Of a DNA stretch of 64,000 bases, positions 33,280 through 42,034 are shown in pieces. Made by a program: the position numbers and the translations under genes. A model generated the notes under the pieces. The model saw nothing but the letters and a program-made list of their open reading frames with translations. It ran no database searches and was not told the origin of the DNA. The stretch's first letter is position 1. Each line of letters starts with the position of its first letter. Source of the stretch: an uncultured Clostridia bacterium (GTDB taxonomy: Bacteria > Bacillota > Clostridia > Oscillospirales > CAG-382); NCBI GenBank assembly GCA_947630765.1, contig CANRIX010000011.1, positions 18,308 through 82,307 on the forward strand, in the 5' to 3' direction.

Positions 33280-36183
33280 ATGCGTTTACGAATCGTCTGT
33301 CTGTCATTGTTGCTGGCGCTTGTTCTGCCGCTGGCGCTTGCCGGATGCAGCAAGGAAACCGAGCCGGAAAACAACCCGGCGAAGGTTTTCACCCTCTACT
33401 GCATCACCGAAAAGACCACGACGCCCGAAGCGATCACACGCGTGGAGTATGAGATCAACCGCACGCTGTTCTACCGCATCGGCTCCATGCTCAAATTGGA
33501 ACTGGTCACGGCGGACGAATATCAGGAGCTGATCCAGCAGAAGAAGGAAGAAGTCATGCAGTATTCTACTGCGGTCTCCTCCGGCGCGTCCGGCAATACG
33601 TCGAGCGCCACGTCCTCTGCGGCGTCCGATACGTCATCCGCGGTGAGCAGCACGTCCTCCGAAGCGTCGTCAGCGGCGTCCTCTGCGGTGTCCTCTGCGG
33701 CGAGCAGCGAAGCATCCGCCGAAACGTCCAGCGGCAGCAGCGGAAGAAAGACCCTGTCGAATACCGCCAAGCTGTCCGACCATGCCATAGAATCCGGCTA
33801 TGATGTGATGACCGGCGAAGCCATCCTCAACGACCTCAACGAAGGCATCGAGATCGAGCTGGAAACGCCCCGTCTCGACCTGTTCCTGATCACGGACTAC
33901 GATTCCTACCTCAAAATGGCGGAAGACGGCGACCTCGCCGCCCTCGATACGGTGCTCAACAACGAAGCGAAGGCGATCAAGGAATACGTCCACACGGCGT
34001 TCTTCAACGCCGCGAAGGTCGGCAACAAGACCTACGGCGTGCCCTGCAATACCACCATCGGCGAATACACCTACATCGTTTTCGATAAGGACGTTCTCGA
34101 AGCGAGCGGCGTCGCGCAGGAGACCCTTTACACCCTCGAGGACCTTGCGGACTACCTCGCCATCGTCAAGGAGAACAACCCCGACGTTGTCCCGCTCGCC
34201 AACGCGATCACGCCGAGCAGCATGTCGTTCATGTTCGAGGACGGCTTCCCGGCCTACGTCAACAACGCCGGATTCGTGGTTTCGACCTACGAGGACGACA
34301 CCTTCAATCAATACCTCACCATGCTGACCCGCTACAGCGCCCTCGGCTACTTCCAGAACGCCTCCGGGCAGACCGGCAAGGACGAAAATGCGAAGTTCGC
34401 GGTCAAGTTCATTCCCGCCACCAAGCAGGAAATGGCCGACCTCGCGGCGAAGAACAACTACGTTTACAACCGCTATTCCGTCCCGGTCGCGACCAGCGAA
34501 AACAGTATCGACTGCATCTACGCACTCTCCGCCTACTGCCCGACCAGCTGGCAGACGGACGCGATGGAAGTCCTGACCGAGCTGTATACCGACATCAACC
34601 TGCAAAACCTGTTCCTGTACGGTGTGGAGGACGAGAACTACCGCGTCGAAGGCAACCAGGTCTTCCGTCTTAACGATGAGTACATGATGAATCCCGCCTA
34701 CACGGGCAACTGCTTCATCGCCTATACCGACGGCGACGCCGGCGACCCGCTGACCAAGTGGTCCGACGCTCGCGAACAGAACGTCGACGCGGTCCAGTCC
34801 AAGACCATCGGCTTCACCTACGAGCCGACCAAGTACGATTTTAAGCAAATCAAGGACGGCAAGGTCGAGGATATTACCCTCAGCGAGCCGGATTACGAAG
34901 AGATCCTTTGGAACATCATTCAACCGCATTACGACGCCCTGCTCGACGGCACGGCGATCGAATTTGACTACCAAACCGCCTACGAGGAAGCGGACGCGGC
35001 TGCCCGTGAATCCATTCGGACCGACCTGCTCGCGACCTACGAAAAACGCCTGCAGAACCGCTACACCAGCGGGCTTGCGGAAACCGTCGAAACAGAGCAG
35101 GGCGAACAGATCCGCGCCGATGCGGAAGCCCTCGCCAAGGAGCAATTGGTGTCCGATTTCGACACGAACTCCCGTCGCCGCCGCCTGAAGGAAAAGCTCC
35201 AGGAGGAGAACCCGGACGCGAGCGACGACGACCTCACCGCCATGCTCGAACAATTACTCACGGAGCCGGACCGTCTGTGGGAGAATTACCGCACAGTCGT
35301 CCGCAGCGAGGAGCAATGGGCGGACGTGATCGACGAAAACTATAACGACCTGCTCGATCAGCGCATCGAGGAGGAAACCGATAAGATTCTCGCCAGCAGC
35401 GCCTACCAGAACGATCTGAAAGCGATCCCGACGTCCGAAGCGTTCCTGGAGGATTACGAATACGGCTTGAACGTCGAAGTCGCCGACACGGTCACCGCCA
35501 ATCTGGACCAGGCGATCTCCACCCTGATCGACGAATATGCCGACAGCGTCATCGCCGAATGCGAAGAAGCGCTCCAGAAAGCGATCGACGAGTTCGTCGA
35601 AGAGTACGTCGAAGCGGCGAAGGTCTCCCTCGAAGCGGCGGTGCGCCAGCAGGTCCCAATCGACTTCCGAGCCGACAACCTCTCCGAGGAGGAGACTGAG
35701 CAGCACATCAGCGACATCTACAACCTGATCATTGATACGGAGGGCGTGATCAAGGATTTCACGACCGGCGCGAAGGACCTGTACGAACAGTATTACGGCA
35801 CACAGTATGACGACGCAACGGGTCTCGCCGAATTCAACACGAAGTTTGAAAAGCTGGAAAAATCCTACAAGGAGATCTACCTCCCGCTCTATGCGGCGAT
35901 CTATAACGGCGAAAACCAGGCGCTCGTCGACATCGGCTACCTCTCGCGGGACGTTCTGACCGTGTTTAGTACGCTTACAGACGAAGAGCAGGAGGAGAGC
36001 GGCGGCACGACCTCCGAATCGACCTCGTCGGAAGCGACCTCGTCGGGCGACACCTCGGGTGATGGCGGCGAAGGCGGCGAGGAAGACCCGACGCCGGGCA
36101 ACTACAACAGCTACTACGAATTTGTGTTCATTGTCAAACTCCGTGCGCCGTATTACGCCCAGTTCGGCGAACCGGGATCGTAA
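33280..36183 (+). CDS. Very large solute-binding-like lipoprotein
   Basis: Exported lipoprotein (967 aa) with signal peptide and lipobox LALAGC (Cys near residue 23). A Ser/Ala/Thr-rich low-complexity linker spans about residues 98-145. The next 400 residues resemble an extracellular solute-binding protein: FFNAAKVGNKTYGVPCNTTI, YIVFDKDVLEASGVAQETLY, LEDLADYLAIVKENNPDVVP. The last 380 residues are acidic and helical (many Glu/Asp, predicted coiled-coil), ending in a second Ser/Gly/Glu-rich linker and a short beta-rich tail. AGGAGG precedes the ATG. No transporter permease genes are adjacent. It could be a sensor or scaffold rather than a transport component. Confidence 0.65.
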   Translation: MRLRIVCLSLLLALVLPLALAGCSKETEPENNPAKVFTLYCITEKTTTPEAITRVEYEINRTLFYRIGSMLKLELVTADEYQELIQQKKEEVMQYSTAVSSGASGNTSSATSSAASDTSSAVSSTSSEASSAASSAVSSAASSEASAETSSGSSGRKTLSNTAKLSDHAIESGYDVMTGEAILNDLNEGIEIELETPRLDLFLITDYDSYLKMAEDGDLAALDTVLNNEAKAIKEYVHTAFFNAAKVGNKTYGVPCNTTIGEYTYIVFDKDVLEASGVAQETLYTLEDLADYLAIVKENNPDVVPLANAITPSSMSFMFEDGFPAYVNNAGFVVSTYEDDTFNQYLTMLTRYSALGYFQNASGQTGKDENAKFAVKFIPATKQEMADLAAKNNYVYNRYSVPVATSENSIDCIYALSAYCPTSWQTDAMEVLTELYTDINLQNLFLYGVEDENYRVEGNQVFRLNDEYMMNPAYTGNCFIAYTDGDAGDPLTKWSDAREQNVDAVQSKTIGFTYEPTKYDFKQIKDGKVEDITLSEPDYEEILWNIIQPHYDALLDGTAIEFDYQTAYEEADAAARESIRTDLLATYEKRLQNRYTSGLAETVETEQGEQIRADAEALAKEQLVSDFDTNSRRRRLKEKLQEENPDASDDDLTAMLEQLLTEPDRLWENYRTVVRSEEQWADVIDENYNDLLDQRIEEETDKILASSAYQNDLKAIPTSEAFLEDYEYGLNVEVADTVTANLDQAISTLIDEYADSVIAECEEALQKAIDEFVEEYVEAAKVSLEAAVRQQVPIDFRADNLSEEETEQHISDIYNLIIDTEGVIKDFTTGAKDLYEQYYGTQYDDATGLAEFNTKFEKLEKSYKEIYLPLYAAIYNGENQALVDIGYLSRDVLTVFSTLTDEEQEESGGTTSESTSSEATSSGDTSGDGGEGGEEDPTPGNYNSYYEFVFIVKLRAPYYAQFGEPGS

Positions 36184-36189
36184 AGTTAT

Positions 36190-36359
36190 CGGGGGGGCAA
36201 ACGCAATCGCATCGCCATCGCGGGCGACTTCGTCGCAGCGCTGTCTCGCTCTGTCTTCCCCCCCCAATTACCCCTCTTTTAAGACGTGCCGACAGGGTCG
36301 GCACGTCAAAAACCGGCTCGGCTTGCGCCAATTCTGACGCCGCCGTCGCCGGTTTTCTT
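36190..36359 (+). repeat. Dispersed intergenic repeat, copy D (left half)
   Basis: Left and core modules only: ggcaaacgcaatcgcatcgc, the gcgact-tcgtcgc hairpin, gacgtgccg-cggcacgtc, then aaaaccggctcggcttgcgc followed by caattctgacgccgcc and gccggttttct. It stops at ttttct; the right half resumes at 38336, beyond the AT-rich ABC gene, in the same orientation. Confidence 0.85.
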
Positions 36360-36430
36360 CATCTTCGCTTTACCTCCGCCGTCTGCCTGTTTGCGCTATA
36401 TAAAACATTTCATCAGAATCAAATCACGGC

Positions 36431-38212
36431 TCAATCAATATAATTTTCCGCCTGCTTGGTGAACATTTCAAAATATTTCCCTTTTAATTTCATGAGTTCA
36501 TCGTGTGTTCCTATTTCCTTTATCTCCCCATTATCTACTAAAACGATTCTGTCCATTCCTCGAATGGTCGACAATCTATGTGCAACAAGAATCGTAGTGG
36601 AAAAATTACTGCTGTCAAGAATGAGCTTTGTCATTTCATACTCTGCAAGAGGGTCAAGGGCTGACGACGGTTCATCTAATAGCAACAGACCAAATTCGCC
36701 CGTAAGCAATCTGGCGATCCCTATTTTTTGTTCCTCGCCACCGGACAGCATAATTCCGTTTTCATCAAATTCCTTTGTCAACTCGGTAGACAAATTCGCA
36801 TGATTTTTCGTCAGGACACGTTCCAATCCGGCTTTATGCAGAATCTCTCGCAATTGATCGTCATTCGCTTCATTATATAACATGATATTCTCAGCCAATG
36901 ACAAAGCATAGATATTTACATTTTGAAAGGCCACGCCGATTTTCCCGCGCAAATCTGATAATTTATAATTTTTTATATCTATTCCATTGATACGAATCAG
37001 ACCGCTTGATGGATCGTAAAACCGCAAAAGGAGTTTGACCAAGGTGGATTTCCCGGCCCCATTTTCGCCAACAATGGCAATTTTCTCTCCAGATTTTATT
37101 TCGAGATTAAGGTTATTTATGGCAAAATGAGAATTCGGATATGAAAAGGAAACATTTTGAAAAGTGACTGCATACGGACCGTCGGATAGAGGCAATTTAT
37201 CGTCAATATCTGTCTCTATACTTGACTTAACATCAAAAAACCCGCGAATTCGTTTTGCGTACATCCCAAGACGATGCGCATCCTTCACATAGTAGAACAT
37301 TTCATTCAAAGCGTTTTTCAGGGCTTCAACGGCAAGCATCATCGTCATATATGCGCCCACAGTGGATATATCACCGATAAAAATACCATATGCAATATTC
37401 AAGATGACAAAGGTGCGTGCAATATAGAAAGTCAAGCTTGCCGATAAGGCGGAAGGAATCATTTTCCAAGCATATTTTTTGATAATATTTATCTTTTGAT
37501 TAGTCGCTTCGGTATAATCCTCTAATAAATATTGCTTCAGCTTTGTGCTTTTCAGATCTGCAGCATAATTTCTTGTATAGAAAACACGATGATGATAGCC
37601 CAGTTTTCTATCATAGGGAACGATTTCCTCCTCCTTTTTCACATCAAAATAATTCGTAACCATATGCAGTATGTTTTCAATGACCGTCCCAATAATCGTA
37701 ACAATGACTGCAAGCGGGCTGAGTACGGCTATAATGGAAAGCATCGAAACGATCGTGATGACCGAGGACGACATATGATTTACCAAATCCTGGGCTTTTT
37801 CCGCTTGCGCCGAATAATTGCTGATCGCCCATGTATAATTGTCGTAGTACTCCGGATCATCCACATATCGATAGTCGGTTTTTATCGCCTGCTTGTAGGC
37901 GTCCGCCCTGAGCTGTGCATCAATTTTAGAAAGCATTTTATTTTCACAAAAGAAATTAAAAACGTCCTCATAAATCGGTTGAAACAGCAGAATGAGCTGC
38001 ATAACGACAACATATAAAACCACATCACGATAGGGTCTTCCGGCTTCCAGTAAACTGATCACCGTACTCGGCAAATACACGCCCACGAGCTGCGCAAAGG
38101 GTATGATGATAAGCCAAAATAACAATGAGAAAATTACGAATGTTTTTCCATACTTCAAATAAGGTTTATAAAGCCAAATGATATTTTTGGCTGTTTTCAT
38201 AATATACTTCAT
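36431..38212 (-). CDS. ABC transporter, fused permease and ATPase (AT-rich, foreign)
   Basis: Type I ABC exporter half-transporter (593 aa). Six membrane segments lie in about residues 20-310, then an ATPase domain: Walker A GENGAGKSTLVKLLLRFYDP, Q-loop GVAFQNVNIYALS, signature LSGGEEQKIGIARLL, Walker B GLLLLDEPSSALD and H-loop VAHRLS. No C39 peptidase domain is present. ATG 38212 was chosen because GGATGGAG lies six bases upstream; an in-frame ATG at 38224 is possible. Base composition is far more AT-rich than its neighbours, so it was acquired. It is flanked on both sides by halves of one dispersed repeat. Lipid, peptide or drug export are possible. Confidence 0.9.
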   Translation of the reverse strand: MKYIMKTAKNIIWLYKPYLKYGKTFVIFSLLFWLIIIPFAQLVGVYLPSTVISLLEAGRPYRDVVLYVVVMQLILLFQPIYEDVFNFFCENKMLSKIDAQLRADAYKQAIKTDYRYVDDPEYYDNYTWAISNYSAQAEKAQDLVNHMSSSVITIVSMLSIIAVLSPLAVIVTIIGTVIENILHMVTNYFDVKKEEEIVPYDRKLGYHHRVFYTRNYAADLKSTKLKQYLLEDYTEATNQKINIIKKYAWKMIPSALSASLTFYIARTFVILNIAYGIFIGDISTVGAYMTMMLAVEALKNALNEMFYYVKDAHRLGMYAKRIRGFFDVKSSIETDIDDKLPLSDGPYAVTFQNVSFSYPNSHFAINNLNLEIKSGEKIAIVGENGAGKSTLVKLLLRFYDPSSGLIRINGIDIKNYKLSDLRGKIGVAFQNVNIYALSLAENIMLYNEANDDQLREILHKAGLERVLTKNHANLSTELTKEFDENGIMLSGGEEQKIGIARLLTGEFGLLLLDEPSSALDPLAEYEMTKLILDSSNFSTTILVAHRLSTIRGMDRIVLVDNGEIKEIGTHDELMKLKGKYFEMFTKQAENYID

Positions 38213-38232
38213 AATAATCTCCATCCTACTGC

Positions 38233-38352
38233 TTATGCGTCAGCACGAATCGTCATGAGAGGAGCGCTGACAGCAGTTGTATACGATTGCAGAAAAGGGC
38301 AATTGCGATCAACGCTAAATTGTCCTCCGTTAGCATTCTCTTGTTGAGTCAC
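38233..38352 (-). CDS. Possible short peptide or gene remnant upstream of the ABC exporter
   Basis: A 39-codon frame from GTG 38352 to TAA 38233 ends 21 bases before the exporter start and reads on the same strand. It contains ENANGGQFSVDRNC and ends APLMTIRADA. It has a Gly-Gly pair near residue 10 and a single Cys. There is no convincing Shine-Dalgarno, and the first codons come from the repeat boundary, so it is at least as likely the 3' end of a truncated gene carried in with the cassette. Not recognised. Confidence 0.25.
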   Translation of the reverse strand: MTQQENANGGQFSVDRNCPFLQSYTTAVSAPLMTIRADA

Positions 38353-38522
38353 TGCTCCGAACACGATGTGTTCGGAGCGTGCGGCTCATGTCCGCAGATT
38401 TGACGTCATTTGTGTGCGGGGAAGGTTCCCGCAGAGCTCGGGTGCGCATCAGAAAACGGCGTTCCTGCGGCAGGACAAAAGCCTCGCGAATCGTCCCTGC
38501 GGGGCGTTATTTTTTATATTTT
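38336..38522 (+). repeat. Dispersed intergenic repeat, copy E (right half)
   Basis: Right-hand modules: ttctcttgttgagt, ctccgaacacgatgtgttcggag, catgtccgc, then an extra segment shared with the region near 21328-21375, and the terminal gcggggcgttattttttata. Same orientation as copy D; together they make one full element. Confidence 0.78.
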
Positions 38523-38652
38523 TATTTCTGCCGAAAATTTTTTGACAGTGGGGAGCCGCTTTCGCAAGAGAAGCGGCTCCCCGTTTTTATGAAGTCCTGT
38601 CGATCCCGAAAACGGGAAATGCAAGGTTTTCAAGACAAGAAAGGAACAAATC

Positions 38653-39822
38653 TCACTTTCCGTTGCACCGTTCCACCCATTCCGCCCAGCGCGGGTCGGC
38701 CTTGATCTCCTTTTCCACGTCGTCGTAGTTCGGGTTGCCCCAGAACGGCCAGTCCCCCGGCAATGTTTGCGCGATACTGCCGCTTTCGACCGGGTCGGTC
38801 TTGAACAAAACCTGGGACACGAGCGGGGCGGTGTAGGAATGTTCCCGTCCGTCGCGAACGGCTTCGAGCGCCTTTGCGTGCAGGAGCGCCCGGTCCAAAG
38901 AGCGGAACGCGTCGTCATGGTACCCCCGCTCCCATTCCAGCCGCGACAGGTACAGGTACAGCTGAATCAGTTTCCCGTTGCAGAGACCGTAGTTCCCGTC
39001 GTCGCAAAGCATGGCGTACAGCGCAAGCACGCCCTTGACTTTTTCGATCGGCAGATCGCTTTGGTAATGCTTCAGGTCCGTAACCAACGCGTACACCACC
39101 TGGTCGGCAAAGTGACGCGCCATTTCGAGCAGCAGTTCGCCGACATACCGCGCCTCCTCCTTCCCGTCCTCGGCGCCCGCAAGCAGGACTTCGCGGCTGT
39201 CCTTCAGGCGCGGCATTCGCTCGGCGCAGGCGACCGCCTTCGCGTTCTCCCCCACGTTCCGATAGAGCAGCACCAGCGAGGAGATCGCCTCGTTCGCGAT
39301 CGAACGGTCGCACGCCGTGTTCGACAGCGTTTCAAAGATGCGGGTCGCCTCCGCCCAGTATGGATTCTTCCGATGGATGTCGTAATCGTGGCGGATATAC
39401 CCTTCCTCGTCATAATACACCCATTCCTTATGCCGCCTCCAGCCGGCTTCCGAGAGCGTGGACGCCAGCGCGAGCAGCAGACGCTCGTTTTGCGGGAACT
39501 CGGCAAGCCCCTCCCGCAGGATCGCCAGGCATTCGTCCACCCAGTCGTCGTCGCCGCGACTCCCGATGTGGAAGGAATCGATCCGCTGCAGGATCGCGTC
39601 GATTTTCCGGTCGCGGTCGTTCTGATAGCCGAACAGTTCGTCGATGGAGATGCCGAAATAGTTGGCGATGCTCGGGATCAGTTCCATATCCGGGTAACTG
39701 CCGCCCGCCTCCCAGCGGGAAACGGCCTGTGCCGTCACGCCGAGGGCGGTCGCAAGGTCCTCCTGCGTCCGTGCGCAATGCCGGCGCAGGGATTTGATTT
39801 TTTCGCCTAAGGTCAGTTTCAT
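38653..39822 (-). CDS. XRE-family regulator with helical repeat C-terminus
   Basis: Helix-turn-helix regulator (389 aa). The N-terminal XRE domain is LGEKIKSLRRHCARTQEDLA, then GVTAQAVSRWEAGGSYPDME and IANYFGISIDELFGYQ. The remaining 300 residues are helical and TPR-like (for example ECLAILREGLAEFPQNERLL). GGAGG lies before the ATG. It has the same architecture as the regulator at 55907-57001, a common stand-alone type in Clostridia. Its target is unknown. Proximity to the AT-rich ABC exporter is noted, but the exporter looks inserted later. Confidence 0.87.
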   Translation of the reverse strand: MKLTLGEKIKSLRRHCARTQEDLATALGVTAQAVSRWEAGGSYPDMELIPSIANYFGISIDELFGYQNDRDRKIDAILQRIDSFHIGSRGDDDWVDECLAILREGLAEFPQNERLLLALASTLSEAGWRRHKEWVYYDEEGYIRHDYDIHRKNPYWAEATRIFETLSNTACDRSIANEAISSLVLLYRNVGENAKAVACAERMPRLKDSREVLLAGAEDGKEEARYVGELLLEMARHFADQVVYALVTDLKHYQSDLPIEKVKGVLALYAMLCDDGNYGLCNGKLIQLYLYLSRLEWERGYHDDAFRSLDRALLHAKALEAVRDGREHSYTAPLVSQVLFKTDPVESGSIAQTLPGDWPFWGNPNYDDVEKEIKADPRWAEWVERCNGK

Positions 39823-39937
39823 AGGTTTTTCCTCCGTATTCAGATTTCCACCGGTGTGCCCTTAGTATAGCATCCCGCCCCGGAAAAAACAATTCTCAAT
39901 TCGTTGTTTCATTTGCAACCGTTGGTTGCGTTTTGAC

Positions 39938-39980
39938 AAGCAAAAAAAGCCCGCGCCCCGGAAACGGAACGCGGACCTCG
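39938..39980 (-). terminator. Rho-independent terminator of the M18 aminopeptidase gene
   Basis: On the minus strand, gtccgcg...cgcgggc pairs and is followed directly by a run of seven T, shortly after the peptidase stop codon. Confidence 0.78.
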
Positions 39981-39987
39981 TTTTTTC

Positions 39988-41358
39988 TTACGCTTCCCGG
40001 AAGAACGCCTGCGACGCACGGTACATCGCGAACACGTCCGCCTTCGCGGTCAATTCGACCGGCGAGTGCATCGAAAGCACCGGCACGCCGACGTCCACCA
40101 CGTCGATGCCCAGCTTCGCGATCTCCACCGCGACGGTACCGGCGCCGCCCTGGTCGACCTTGCCGTACTCCCCGGTCTGCCACGCGACGTTCCCGTCGTC
40201 GAGCATCCGACCGACGCGGGCCATGACCTCGGCGCTCGCGTCCGAGCAGCCGCCCTTCCCACGCGAGCCGGTGTACTTGGAAACCACCACCCCGTCGCCG
40301 AGGTAGCAGGAATTCCCCGCCTCGTAAGCGTCCGCGAACGACGGGTCAAACGCCCCGCCGACGTCGGCGGACAGGCACAGCGAATTGCGGAACGCCTCCC
40401 GCTCGTTCGCCCCGGCGTCGGCGCACAGGTCGCGCAGGAAGTCCGCAAACGCGGCGCTCCGCAAGCCGGTCACGCCCTCCGAACCGATCTCTTCCTTGTC
40501 CGCGAGGAACACGACGCAGGTGTGTGCCGGCGTCCCGACCTCCGCGAGCGCCCGCAGGGACGGATAGGCGCAGACCTTGTCGTCCTGCCCGTATCCGGCG
40601 AGCATACTGCCGTCAAACCCGACGACCCGCGACTTCTGCGCGGGCACGGCGCACAGCTCCGCCGTCGCGAAATCCCGCTCGGAAATGCCGTATTTCTCGT
40701 GCAGGATCGCAAGCACCCGCAGCTTGACCCCGTCCTCCTCGTCGAACGGCAGGGACCCGCAGACGAGGTTGAGCGTCTCCCCGCCGACGACCTCCGAACC
40801 CTTCTTGGCGACCTGATCCTTCGCGATGTGGGGCATCAGGTCCGTGACGTACAGCACCGGGTCGTCCCCGTCCTCGCCGACGCAGACGTCCACCGTCCGC
40901 CCGTCCCGCAGGCAGACCACCCCGTGCAGGGCGAGCGGGAGCGCCGTCCACTGGTACTTCTTGATCCCGCCGTAGTAGTGGGTCTTGAAGTACCCCAGTC
41001 CGCCGGACTCGTAGAGCGGCATCGGCTTGAGGTCCAGCCGCGGGGAATCGATGTGCGACGCCATGATGCGGAAGCCCTCCTCGAGCGGCTTCTGCCCGAC
41101 GACGGCGAGCAGAAGGCTCTTTTCGCGGTTGACGCGGTAGACCTTCGCGCCCGGTTCGAGCTGCCCCGGTCGGTACGGGCGAAAGCCCGCCTGTTCGGCG
41201 AGCGCGACGGCGGCTTTGACCGCGTCCCGTTCGGTTTTCGCCCCGTCGAGGAAGCTGCGGTAGGCGGCGCAGAACGCCTCGATCTCCGCTTCGTCCGCGA
41301 CGTTATGGGACTTCGTCGGGGTGTGAAGCAATTGCTTTGCCTGTTCTTTTTCCATCAT
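39988..41358 (-). CDS. apeB: M18 family aminopeptidase
   Basis: Metallo-aminopeptidase of family M18 (456 aa), which removes N-terminal residues from peptides in the cytoplasm. Zinc-ligand and catalytic blocks are visible: MASHIDSPRLDLKP, VVFLADKEEIGSEGVTG, CLSADVGGAFDPSF and, near the C-terminus, VPVLSMHSPVEL with the last His ligand. The start is MMEKEQAKQLL, with AGGAAGAG upstream. It has its own terminator. It lies 37 bp downstream of the lytic transglycosylase gene on the same strand. Confidence 0.92.
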   Translation of the reverse strand: MMEKEQAKQLLHTPTKSHNVADEAEIEAFCAAYRSFLDGAKTERDAVKAAVALAEQAGFRPYRPGQLEPGAKVYRVNREKSLLLAVVGQKPLEEGFRIMASHIDSPRLDLKPMPLYESGGLGYFKTHYYGGIKKYQWTALPLALHGVVCLRDGRTVDVCVGEDGDDPVLYVTDLMPHIAKDQVAKKGSEVVGGETLNLVCGSLPFDEEDGVKLRVLAILHEKYGISERDFATAELCAVPAQKSRVVGFDGSMLAGYGQDDKVCAYPSLRALAEVGTPAHTCVVFLADKEEIGSEGVTGLRSAAFADFLRDLCADAGANEREAFRNSLCLSADVGGAFDPSFADAYEAGNSCYLGDGVVVSKYTGSRGKGGCSDASAEVMARVGRMLDDGNVAWQTGEYGKVDQGGAGTVAVEIAKLGIDVVDVGVPVLSMHSPVELTAKADVFAMYRASQAFFREA

Positions 41359-41395
41359 GTTGTTTCTCTTCCTTTCCGATTCTGACCGTATTTTT

Positions 41396-42016
41396 TCACG
41401 AATTTTCGGCGGGAAATTCCTCCGGGTACAGGTCGCGGTAGGTCTCCCGTGCCGCCTGCACGCGCTGCAGGTATGCGGCCGTTTCCGCGAACGGAATCTC
41501 CCGCAGGGTTTTCCCGTCGTCGCTGTACCGCGGGTCGTCCAGCCAGCGGTTGACGTTGCCCATGCCCGCGTTGTAGGCGGCGAGCGCCGTGTCCAGTGCG
41601 CCGTCGTACAGTCCGCACAGCCGATTCAGGTAGAACGCCCCGCATCGGATATTCAGCGCGGGATCGAAAATGTCCGCGTCCGTCGGCAGGTCCAGCCGCC
41701 AGAGCACTTCGCCGAACGTCTCCCGCGTCATCTGCATCAGCCCGCACGCCCCGGCGGAGGATTCCGCGTCCGCTTGGAACCGGCTCTCGCACCAGATGAC
41801 CCCGCACAGCAGGTCCTCCGGCAGTCCGAACTCGGCGGCGGCCGACGCGACGTACGGGCGGTATTCCGCCGGCAGCGGATAGCGCCTCCGCAGGAGCGGC
41901 CCGCGCAGCAGCACCCCGCAAAGCAGCGCCAGCGCGAGCAGGACCAGCAGGGTCGGCAGGGCTTTCGAGCGCTTTTTTGCCGTTTTTTGCGGTTTTTTTG
42001 CCTGTCCGCCGTCCAT
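41396..42016 (-). CDS. Lytic transglycosylase (SLT domain)
   Basis: Membrane-anchored peptidoglycan lytic transglycosylase (206 aa). A Lys-rich N-terminus and one signal-anchor helix (ALPTLLVLLALALLCGVLL) are followed by an SLT domain. The catalytic Glu is in GVIWCESRFQADAESSAGAC, followed by GLMQMTRETFGEV, NIRCGAFYLNRL and the ALAAYNAGMGNVNRWL motif. GGGGGAG lies before the ATG. It is between the TsaC-CoaE gene (18 bp upstream) and the aminopeptidase gene. It resembles sporulation and wall-remodelling transglycosylases found beside coaE in Clostridia. Confidence 0.92.
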   Translation of the reverse strand: MDGGQAKKPQKTAKKRSKALPTLLVLLALALLCGVLLRGPLLRRRYPLPAEYRPYVASAAAEFGLPEDLLCGVIWCESRFQADAESSAGACGLMQMTRETFGEVLWRLDLPTDADIFDPALNIRCGAFYLNRLCGLYDGALDTALAAYNAGMGNVNRWLDDPRYSDDGKTLREIPFAETAAYLQRVQAARETYRDLYPEEFPAENS

Positions 42017-42034
42017 TTCGCTCCCCCTTTCGGT

